A stretch of 54,373 bases of DNA from a virus. Both the position numbers and the translations under genes were made by a program. Below are positions 1 through 7,309 of the stretch, one piece after another; position 1 is the stretch's first letter, and each line of letters begins with the position of its first letter. The stretch lies in IMG/VR virus record IMGVR_UViG_3300042373_000932, positions 1 through 54,373 of that record. One strand, 5' to 3'. Under the pieces are notes generated by a model. The model saw only the letters and a program-made list of their open reading frames with translations, searched no databases and was not told the DNA's origin.

Positions 1-576
1 CGATGTACCGTTCGTTCCAGATGTACCTGAACTACCTGAAGAACCACTAGACCCTGATGTTCCGTTTGTTCCATTAGTACCTGAAGTACCATTTGTACCT
101 GAAGAACCACTTGAGCCAGATGTTCCGTTTGTTCCTGAAGTTCCGTTAGTTCCTGATGTTCCGTTACTTCCACTTGAACCGCTAGTACCATTAGTACCTG
201 AAGTACCATTTGTACCACTAGTCCCGTTTGTTCCTGAAGTCCCCGAACTTCCAGAAGAACCACTTGTACCACTTGAGCCTGAAGTACCTGATGAACCATT
301 CGTACCTGAAGTCCCGTTTGTTCCGGATGTACCATTTACACCTGATGAACCTGAAGTTCCGTTAGTACCATTAGTTCCTGATGTTCCATTACTTCCACTT
401 GAACCGCTAGTACCATTAGTTCCTGACGTTCCATTTGTTCCGCTCGTTCCACTTGAACCTGAAGTTCCATTTGTACCGTTAGTGCCGCTAGTTCCGTTAG
501 TTCCGTTCGTACCTGAGGTTCCATTAGTACCGTTCGTACCATTAGTACCGCTAGTTCCTGAAGAACCACTTGTTCC
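1..576 (-). repeat. Collagen-like Gly-X-Y coding repeat, distal block
   Basis: A second Gly-X-Y block in the same frame. It is richer in G-T-N and G-N-G triplets than the main block and continues past the window edge. Confidence 0.88.
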
Positions 577-3500
577 ATTAATTACACCTAACGTAGTTTG
601 ACCATATGAATAATGAGTTGTACCTTCGGTTACGAAAGTAATAGTATGTGATTGATTTGAGGTATTTGTAGCTCGAACTTTAACAAATATCCTATCTGTT
701 GTATTGATTGAAAATCCTCCTTGAAATCCATCAGATAATACCATTGATGGGTTTGGTGAATTTGTTGTTACAGGTGCTGGGTCTGTTGAAAATAATAAAG
801 TTTCAGTCCCACCTGTTGTTCTTGAATAAACTTCACAGAATATGTCAAAACTTGCATTATTGTTTTGTTTATACGCGTGTAAGAAGAAAGACCAAATTCC
901 CGCAGGTATGGTTGATACATTCGGATAAGTTGAGGGTGTTAAATATGATTGAATAGTTGATGTTACACCATTCGCAATAGTAACCGTAACTGTTTGTTGT
1001 GACCCTGATGTCGATATTGGTGAAAATTCTTTATAAGGGGTTTGTGTTACTGATTCGTTAAAGTAATAAACAGCACCACCTGAAATACCATTAACACCGC
1101 TCGTACCACTAGAACCTGATGTTCCTGATGAACCTGAAGTTCCTGAAGAACCGCTTGTTCCTGAAGAACCTGACGTTCCTGATGAACCACTTGTTCCATC
1201 AATACCCGAAGAACCTGAAGTACCGCTTGAACCTGATGTTCCACTAACTCCTGAAGAACCACTTGTTCCACTTGAACCTGATGTACCTGAAGAACCGCTA
1301 GTTCCATCAATACCACTTGAACCTGAAGTTCCTGAAGAACCGCTTGTTCCATCAATACCTGAAGAACCTGAAGTTCCGCTTGAACCTGATGTTCCTGACG
1401 TTCCTGATGAACCTGAAGTTCCTGAAGAACCTGAAGTACCTGAAGAACCACTTGTTCCACTAGAACCTGATGTTCCCGAAGAACCACTTGTACCTGATGT
1501 ACCACTAGAACCTGATGTACCACTAGTTCCTGACGAACCACTTGTTCCACTTGAACCTGATGTACCATCTATTCCACTTGAACCCGAAGTTCCTGACGAA
1601 CCACTTGTCCCTGAAGTTCCTGAAGAACCACTTGTACCTGAAGAGCCGCTTGTACCGTCTATACCACTTGAACCAGAAGTTCCTGAAGAACCTGAAGTTC
1701 CACTAGAACCTGAAGTCCCTGAAGAACCACTTGTTCCATCAATACCACTAGAACCTGATGTCCCTGAAGAACCACTTGTTCCTGATGTTCCACTTGAACC
1801 ACTTGTTCCATCAATACCACTTGAACCTGATGTTCCCGAAGAACCTGAAGTTCCACTTGTGCCTGATGAACCTGAAGTACCACTAGAACCTGAAGTCCCT
1901 GAAGAACCACTTGTTCCTGAAGTCCCTGAAGAACCACTTGTACCATCTATACCGCTAGAACCTGATGTTCCACTAGAACCACTTGTCCCACTTGAACCTG
2001 ATGTTCCTGATGAACCGCTAGTTCCATCAATACCACTTGAACCTGAAGTTCCCGAAGAACCTGAAGTTCCCGAAGAACCTGATGTACCATCGATACCTGA
2101 AGAACCTGAAGTCCCACTTGTTCCTGACGAACCACTCGTACCTGAAGAACCCGAAGTTCCATCTACACCGCTTGAACCAGAAGTTCCTGATGAACCTGAA
2201 GTACCATCAATACCACTAGACCCTGAAGTCCCTGATGAACCACTTGTACCATCTATACCGCTAGAACCTGATGTCCCGCTAGAACCTGATGTCCCACTAG
2301 AACCACTTGTACCTGAAGAACCTGAAGTTCCACTTGTTCCTGATGAACCTGAAGTTCCACTTGTTCCTGATGAACCTGATGTTCCACTAGAACCTGATGT
2401 CCCACTTGTACCTGATGAACCGCTAGTTCCATCAATACCACTTGAACCAGAAGTCCCTGATGAACCACTTGTACCATCTATACCGCTAGAACCTGATGTC
2501 CCGCTAGAACCTGATGTCCCACTAGAACCACTTGTACCTGAAGAACCTGATGTCCCTGAAGAACCGCTAGTTCCATCAATACCACTTGAACCTGAAGTTC
2601 CCGAAGAACCTGAAGTTCCCGAAGAACCTGATGTACCATCGATACCTGAAGAACCTGAAGTTCCACTTGTACCACTAGAACCACTTGTACCTGATGAACC
2701 ACTTGTTCCTGAAGTCCCTGAAGAACCACTTGTCCCATCTATACCGCTAGACCCTGATGTTCCCGAAGAACCGCTTGTTCCCGAAGAACCACTTGTTCCT
2801 GAAGAACCTGATGTTCCATCTATACCACTAGAACCGGATGTTCCTGAAGAACCTGAAGAACCGCTTGTACCGTCTATACCACTAGAACCTGACGTTCCTG
2901 ACGAACCACTTGAACCTGACGTTCCTGATGTTCCGCTTGAACCTGATGTTCCTGATGAACCACTTGTTCCGTCTATACCTGAAGAACCGCTAGTTCCTGA
3001 AGAACCTGATGTTCCATCTATACCTGAAGAACCTGAAGTCCCTGAAGAACCTGATGTTCCTGAAGAACCTGATGTTCCCGAAGAACCTGATGTTCCATCT
3101 ATACCACTAGAACCGGATGTTCCTGAAGAACCTGATGTTCCATCTATACCTGAAGAACCTGAAGTCCCTGAAGAACCACTTGAACCTGACGTTCCTGATG
3201 TTCCACTTGAACCTGATGTTCCTGATGAACCACTTGTTCCGTCTATACCTGAAGAACCGCTAGTTCCTGAAGAACCTGATGTTCCGTCTATACCTGAAGA
3301 ACCTGATGTTCCTGAAGAACCACTTGAACCTGATGTGCCTGACGTTCCAGAAGAACCACTAGTACCTGAAGTACCTGAAGAACCTGAAGTCCCTGATGAA
3401 CCGCTTGTTCCATCTATACCTGAAGAACCTGATGTTCCACTAGACCCTGAAGTCCCTGATGTTCCTGATGAACCGCTAGTTCCATCTACACCTGAAGAAC

Positions 3501-5112
3501 CCGATGTTCCTGATGAGCCACTTGTTCCATCAACACCTGATGAACCTGATGTTCCTGATGAGCCACTTGTTCCACTAGACCCTGAAGTTCCTGATGTTCC
3601 TGATGAACCACTTGTTCCGTCTATACCGCTTGAACCTGATGTTCCTGATGAACCACTAGTTCCATCTATACCACTAGACCCTGAAGTCCCAGACGAACCA
3701 CTTGTTCCTGAAGAACCCGAAGTTCCTGACGAACCACTTGTTCCGTCTATACCTGAAGAACCTGATGTTCCTGATGAACCACTAGTCCCTGAAGAACCAC
3801 TTGTTCCTGAAGAACCTGAAGAACCACTTGTTCCTGATGTTCCTGATGAACCACTTGTACCATCTATACCACTAGACCCTGAAGTTCCTGACGAACCACT
3901 TGTTCCTGACGAACCACTTGTCCCTGAAGAACCACTTGTTCCTGAAGAACCTGATGTACCATTTGTTCCACTTGAACCACTTGAACCTGAAGTACCGTTT
4001 ATACCTGAAGAGCCACTTGTCCCTGAAGAACCACTTGTCCCTGAAGAACCACTTGTTCCTGACGAACCTGATGTACCACTTGAACCTGAAGTCCCTGAAG
4101 AACCACTTGTTCCGGCAGTTCCTGAAGTTGAAGTATACGCTACAGCCGCGACACCTACATTTTTTATATCAACAATAATTGAAGGTGCCGCAGGTATTAA
4201 TGGTGATGTTTGACCACTAATTGCCGTTAATTGAACACCTGTTTTAGTTGCTGAAAACGCAATTTCAATATAATCTCCTTGATTTAATTGAAGTATTGTT
4301 TGTATATATGGTAATGCTTTAATATTAGGGCTCGCAAAACCTTCAACACTATTTGTCCTGTCAACATTATTACCATTTATTTTTAACCAAACATTAACAT
4401 CTAAATCACCATTAAATAGAGTTTTTTCAACCATTGGTGAAAACCCAATTTCATATATACCATTATATTGGATTGTAATTTTTGACCCATTAACAATTGA
4501 AATACCATTTTCTATTTCAACAGTATCATAAGTTACGATATATTCGGTATTTGCAGAAGTAGCAAATTGAGTTTGAGAACTACTATATGTTGCATAATAG
4601 TTAGCGACACCTATACCTGATGTCCCTGACGAACCACTTGTCCCTGATGAACCACTAGTTCCATCTATACCACTAGACCCTGAAGTTCCTGAAGAACCTG
4701 ACGTTCCTGATGAACCACTTGTTCCGTCTATACCCGAAGAACCTGATGTTCCTGAAGTACCGGCTTGAGCAATTAAACCCCAATTGAAATTGGTGTCCGG
4801 AGCACCTCCACCTGATGGTATTGTTGTTGTTGCAAGATATGAACTACCATTATAATAGACAACATCTCCTTCAATATAATTAATTGAAGATGACCAAGTC
4901 CCTTTCCAAATAAAACTTTTTCCGTCAATACCGGAAGTTCCACTTGTACCTGATGAGCCAGAAGTTCCCGCACTAAATTGTGCAGTTAAGGCTGAATAAT
5001 ATATGTAATTTGTCTGTCCGGTAGGTACCAGGTCATAGTTTACTATAACTAAAAGAGATTCCGGAAATGCCGAAAACGCTTGAGGTAACTGTGAAATAGG
5101 TATATTTGCCAT
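1..5112 (-). CDS. Giant collagen-like tail fibre/adhesin (partial, C-terminus outside window)
   Basis: One open frame runs from an ATG at 5110-5112 to base 1 without a stop, at least 1704 residues. I read the frame through all three non-repeat inserts and found no tta, cta or tca in phase. Order: a short N-terminal head; a small domain around 4770-4930 with W and GDVVYYNGSSY motifs like CBM5/12-type sugar-binding modules; a beta-sandwich around 4130-4610 resembling C1q/TNF jelly-roll heads; about 3 kb of Gly-X-Y repeats (GTSGSSG, GIDGTSG); another beta-rich domain around 580-1075; then further Gly-X-Y repeats. Such proteins are trimeric phage fibres. The repeats lack proline and are rich in Thr, Ser and Asp, which offers O-glycosylation sites. 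The gene has its own TATTTATA element and follows a terminator. Host receptor binding is inferred. Confidence 0.88.
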   Translation of the reverse strand, partial: MANIPISQLPQAFSAFPESLLVIVNYDLVPTGQTNYIYYSALTAQFSAGTSGSSGTSGTSGIDGKSFIWKGTWSSSINYIEGDVVYYNGSSYLATTTIPSGGGAPDTNFNWGLIAQAGTSGTSGSSGIDGTSGSSGTSGSSGTSGSSGIDGTSGSSGTSGSSGTSGIGVANYYATYSSSQTQFATSANTEYIVTYDTVEIENGISIVNGSKITIQYNGIYEIGFSPMVEKTLFNGDLDVNVWLKINGNNVDRTNSVEGFASPNIKALPYIQTILQLNQGDYIEIAFSATKTGVQLTAISGQTSPLIPAAPSIIVDIKNVGVAAVAYTSTSGTAGTSGSSGTSGSSGTSGSSGTSGSSGTSGSSGTSGSSGINGTSGSSGSSGTNGTSGSSGTSGSSGTSGSSGTSGSSGTSGSSGIDGTSGSSGTSGTSGSSGSSGTSGSSGTSGSSGTSGSSGIDGTSGSSGTSGSSGTSGSSGTSGSSGIDGTSGSSGTSGSSGIDGTSGSSGTSGTSGSSGTSGSSGTSGSSGVDGTSGSSGTSGSSGVDGTSGSSGTSGTSGSSGTSGSSGIDGTSGSSGTSGSSGTSGTSGSSGTSGTSGSSGSSGTSGSSGIDGTSGSSGTSGSSGIDGTSGSSGTSGSSGTSGTSGSSGSSGTSGSSGIDGTSGSSGTSGSSGIDGTSGSSGTSGSSGTSGSSGTSGSSGIDGTSGSSGTSGSSGIDGTSGSSGTSGSSGTSGTSGSSGSSGTSGSSGIDGTSGSSGSSGTSGSSGIDGTSGSSGTSGSSGTSGSSGTSGSSGIDGTSGSSGTSGTSGSSGTSGSSGTSGTSGSSGIDGTSGSSGTSGSSGTSGSSGIDGTSGSSGTSGSSGTSGSSGTSGSSGTSGSSGIDGTSGSSGTSGSSGIDGTSGSSGTSGTSGSSGTSGSSGTSGTSGSSGTSGTSGSSGTSGSSGTSGSSGTSGSSGIDGTSGSSGTSGSSGIDGTSGSSGTSGSSGVDGTSGSSGTSGSSGTSGTSGSSGIDGTSGSSGTSGSSGTSGSSGIDGTSGSSGTSGSSGTSGSSGTSGSSGIDGTSGSSGTSGTSGSSGTSGSSGTSGSSGTSGTSGSSGTSGSSGIDGTSGSSGTSGTSGSSGTSGSSGIDGTSGSSGTSGSSGTSGSSGTSGSSGIDGTSGSSGTSGSSGTSGTSGSSGTSGSSGIDGTSGSSGTSGSSGTSGTSGSSGTSGTSGSSGTSGSSGTSGSSGTSGSSGTSGSSGTSGTSGSSGTSGSSGIDGTSGSSGTSGSSGIDGTSGSSGTSGSSGTSGSSGVSGTSGSSGTSGSSGIDGTSGSSGTSGSSGTSGSSGTSGSSGTSGSSGTSGVNGISGGAVYYFNESVTQTPYKEFSPISTSGSQQTVTVTIANGVTSTIQSYLTPSTYPNVSTIPAGIWSFFLHAYKQNNNASFDIFCEVYSRTTGGTETLLFSTDPAPVTTNSPNPSMVLSDGFQGGFSINTTDRIFVKVRATNTSNQSHTITFVTEGTTHYSYGQTTLGVINGTSGSSGTSGTNGTNGTNGTSGTNGTNGTSGTNGTNGTSGSSGTSGTNGTSGTNGTSGSSGSNGTSGTNGTNGTSGSSGVNGTSGTNGTSGTNGSSGTSGSSGTSGSSGSSGTSGTNGTSGTNGTSGTNGTSGSSGSNGTSGTNGTSGTNGTSGSSGSSGTNGTSGTNGTNGTSGSSGSSGSSGTSGTNGTS
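1075..4125 (-). repeat. Collagen-like Gly-X-Y coding repeat, main block
   Basis: About 3 kb of degenerate 9- and 18-nt units that encode G-T-S, G-S-S, G-I-D and similar triplets on the minus strand. Third-position variation is frequent, so the protein repeat is kept while the DNA is shuffled. It leaves long antisense open frames that are not genes. Confidence 0.9.
4609..4765 (-). repeat. Collagen-like Gly-X-Y coding repeat, short proximal block
   Basis: A short run of the same GTSGSSG/GIDG triplets. It joins the N-terminal sugar-binding-like module to the jelly-roll-like insert of the giant fibre. Confidence 0.85.
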
Positions 5113-5136
5113 CTATATGTCTAAAGTTATTTATCC

Positions 5137-5144
5137 TATAAATA
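5137..5144 (-). promoter_or_regulatory. Candidate phage late promoter element, TATTTATA
   Basis: TATTTATA on the minus strand, 24 nt before the ATG of the giant fibre and just after the upstream terminator. It is one of fourteen such elements in the window. Confidence 0.55.
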
Positions 5145-5173
5145 CTTGTGAAATCAGTATTTACTCAACAAAC

Positions 5174-5209
5174 TAAAAAAATAAATCCCCCAATTAATTT
5201 GGAGGATTT
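5174..5209 (-). terminator. Rho-independent terminator after the 2OG-oxygenase gene
   Basis: On the minus strand an 11-bp stem (AAATCCTCCAA with TTGGGGGATTT, one G-U pair) and a 5-nt loop are followed by a run of seven T. It lies 16 nt past the stop of the 5225 gene and separates it from the giant fibre gene. Confidence 0.85.
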
Positions 5210-5224
5210 AATATTTGTTAATTA

Positions 5225-5857
5225 TTATTTTTTATTTTGAAAATAATTTTCAATTCTACGGCTTAATCTTATTCTTGGGTCATTTTCATTTCTACCTAAA
5301 ACATTATATGGTACTAAAAACCCAAAACTTAAAAAAACTCTTCTTGAGTTAAACTCCTCTGTCCAATGTTTATATAGTGACGCTTCAAAACAATACAAAT
5401 CTTTTTGTTCTATAGTTGGGGATGATTTATCTATAAAAATTTTATAATCTTCAGATAAAACACTTATATTACATTTGTAATTAATGTATCCATCAACAGA
5501 TGCGTCGTAATGTGGTTGTATTCTACCACCCTTATTCATATCAACAGCTTGAAGAAATATATTATCAAGGGGTATATTATTTTCCTTTGAGATTCTTTCA
5601 AAGATGTTCATTATAATTTGTGGGACTTCTTGGTTTGAAACTTTAGAAACCGATTGAAAATTTGTAATGTAGTTTGTAAGTTTAGTCTTTGAAATATCTA
5701 TAATACAAGATTTACCCTTCAGTGCTTTTGAAATTTCACTTAAGTGGTAATTGGGGTCGCCGTCTTCCGGATGTAACGAATCAACCCAACTAACGAGTTG
5801 TAAAACCTCGTCATCGTTAATAAACCCTTTTACTATTTTATAATCTTCACTCCCCAT
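5225..5857 (-). CDS. 2-oxoglutarate/Fe(II)-dependent oxygenase-like protein
   Basis: This 210-residue protein has the double-stranded beta-helix pattern of the prolyl-hydroxylase-like 2OG-Fe(II) family. The iron ligands would be H116 and D118 (PHYD) and H164 (YKHW), with R172 or R173 (NSRRVFLSFGFLVP) as the 2-oxoglutarate-binding arginine. Such enzymes hydroxylate proteins, bases or small molecules. The gene ends the short minus operon from 6325 and its start overlaps the previous gene by 25 bp. The next gene is the collagen-like fibre, so fibre hydroxylation is possible, but proline is almost absent from those repeats and the substrate is unknown. The family call is good; the role is inferred. 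Confidence 0.72.
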   Translation of the reverse strand: MGSEDYKIVKGFINDDEVLQLVSWVDSLHPEDGDPNYHLSEISKALKGKSCIIDISKTKLTNYITNFQSVSKVSNQEVPQIIMNIFERISKENNIPLDNIFLQAVDMNKGGRIQPHYDASVDGYINYKCNISVLSEDYKIFIDKSSPTIEQKDLYCFEASLYKHWTEEFNSRRVFLSFGFLVPYNVLGRNENDPRIRLSRRIENYFQNKK

Positions 5858-6081
5858 TTATTAAGAAATTCTTTTGGACCGATTTCTAACTCCATTATAG
5901 ATAAGTTTTTTTTATTGTAAATCAGCATCATTTTTTCTTCAGAACCGGCCATTGTACAAAACCAATGAGTTGCAGGTTCTTCTCCTGTTGGGGAACAAGG
6001 TATTTTCATTACATTTTTATTTACCCAAGCTTCTCTAACTTGTTCTACCTTATCGTTTTCTGTTAAAATATTTATTCTCAT
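5833..6081 (-). CDS. Small conserved-type phage protein, unknown
   Basis: An 82-residue protein with no family I recognise. It reads as a compact alpha/beta protein, with a Cys-Ser-Pro-Thr-Gly segment and a Trp-Phe-Cys-Thr stretch in the middle. It has no signal peptide or membrane segment. It lies 1 nt after the 6083-6325 gene and overlaps the oxygenase gene by 25 bp, so the three are almost certainly co-transcribed. Confidence 0.7.
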   Translation of the reverse strand: MRINILTENDKVEQVREAWVNKNVMKIPCSPTGEEPATHWFCTMAGSEEKMMLIYNKKNLSIMELEIGPKEFLNKWGVKIIK

Positions 6082-6082
6082 A

Positions 6083-6325
6083 TTATTTATTTTTTAATAA
6101 ATTAAGTAGTTCTTTTTTTTCTTCTCTTGATTTCGGTTTACTCTTGAACAAATTAAAAACTTCAGTAATTTCTTCAGAAGTATATGTATTAAGTAATGTA
6201 GTTTTAGTATCCTCACACTCTCTGTGTGTCATTTCATAAGCCTCCTTTGAGTTATCAACCCAAATATCGTTTTCTAAAGATTGTAGAAACTTATTATCAC
6301 TTTTTCTTTTAATATATTTTATCAT
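6083..6325 (-). CDS. Small basic/acidic helical protein, unknown
   Basis: About 80 residues. I chose the ATG at 6323-6325 over one 39 nt upstream, because the upstream ATG overlaps the previous gene. The chosen start gives MIKYIKRK, the same first eight residues as the unrelated-looking protein at 37379. The C-terminal half is Lys/Glu-rich and probably helical (SREEKKELLNLLKNK). Function unknown. It is in the short operon with the 5833 and 5225 genes. Confidence 0.65.
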   Translation of the reverse strand: MIKYIKRKSDNKFLQSLENDIWVDNSKEAYEMTHRECEDTKTTLLNTYTSEEITEVFNLFKSKPKSREEKKELLNLLKNK

Positions 6326-6344
6326 TTTTTTAATTTTTATAAAG

Positions 6345-7307
6345 TTAGTCGTTGAAGACCTCAAAAGTTAATGTGCTATTAGCACAGAATTGATTTACTA
6401 AATTGGTTGGCATTTCTAAATTCACAAATCCATCTCCAGCATCAGAATATGTCCCTAAATAACTCATATCTGGTTCAGAGTTTAAGTAAGTTATAAGTTC
6501 TGACATATCATTTACTGTACCATCTCCGTAAAGTGATTGAATGTAATTTCCATTACAAAACAAAGCAATACTAGTAAGAGTAATAGGAAACGATGATTCC
6601 ACAGTTCCACTTAAAGTAATTGGTGTTGTATCAGTATCTTGTATAATTTGAATCTCAATAGGGAAATAATACAAACTATTAGAAACTGGTTCAGGAACAC
6701 TAACATCAAAAACCGCAAGAAGAATACTATCGTCTTTTTCAATAACAGTATAGGGTAATACGAAAGTATCTATTGTGGTAGGACCAAAAAATGGTATTGC
6801 AACATTTCCACTTAAAACAAATGTTGTGTTTCTATTAAAAGTATTATACAATGGACCTGTGGTTGAATTAAACCCTACATAAACCCCTGTAAAATCCTCA
6901 ATCCACTCAATATCGAATCCCAAGTTATTTTCTAATACTGTTACCGCTAAATTACCACTAGACACTAAAGTAGAACCGTTATCCCAATTTGTTGGTGTTT
7001 CTCCTGTTGCAATGAATACACATCCCGTTGTGTCTATAACTCCACTTGTTACATTAGCGATATTACTAAAACTATCACCACTAACATAAGTGGCTATGGT
7101 GTAAGTTTCACCTATAATAAAACCATCATTAAAACCACCAAAATCATTTAAGGTAGTACCAGTCTGAGAACCTATCTGAGTTAGTAGTGCTTTGTAAGTT
7201 GCTAAACTTCCTGTTGTAACTCCGGTAACACTTAAATTCCCATTAATTGTTATATTACCATTTATGGTTTGTCCCGATAAGTTATTTACTATGTATTTTG
7301 TTTCCAT
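6345..7307 (-). CDS. Tail fibre-type structural protein
   Basis: A 320-residue Thr/Gly/Asn-rich beta protein. The N-terminus carries an INGNITINGNLSVTGVTTG stretch, a pattern common where phage fibre shafts begin. The rest looks like several beta-sandwich segments with no catalytic motif. It starts 2 nt after the 7310-9910 fibre gene, so it is probably its co-transcribed partner and may sit distally on the same appendage. The fibre role is inferred from composition and position. Confidence 0.65.
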   Translation of the reverse strand: METKYIVNNLSGQTINGNITINGNLSVTGVTTGSLATYKALLTQIGSQTGTTLNDFGGFNDGFIIGETYTIATYVSGDSFSNIANVTSGVIDTTGCVFIATGETPTNWDNGSTLVSSGNLAVTVLENNLGFDIEWIEDFTGVYVGFNSTTGPLYNTFNRNTTFVLSGNVAIPFFGPTTIDTFVLPYTVIEKDDSILLAVFDVSVPEPVSNSLYYFPIEIQIIQDTDTTPITLSGTVESSFPITLTSIALFCNGNYIQSLYGDGTVNDMSELITYLNSEPDMSYLGTYSDAGDGFVNLEMPTNLVNQFCANSTLTFEVFND

Positions 7308-7309
7308 TT

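Noticed and set aside
336-2738. Several minus-strand frames rich in Val, Gln, Leu and His in the same repeats
   Set aside because: They are out-of-phase readings of the repeat in the same strand. They begin and end within the repeat and have no globular sequence.
1859-4213. A 784-codon plus-strand frame rich in Pro, Glu and Val
   Set aside because: It is the antisense of the Gly-X-Y repeats. GTS, GSS and GID codons read backwards give V-P, E-P and I-P runs. The minus frame continues through non-repeat domains, the plus frame does not.
1-5000. Regular repeats as a possible CRISPR array
   Set aside because: The units are contiguous 9- or 18-nt coding repeats with no spacers of constant length, and keep an open frame.
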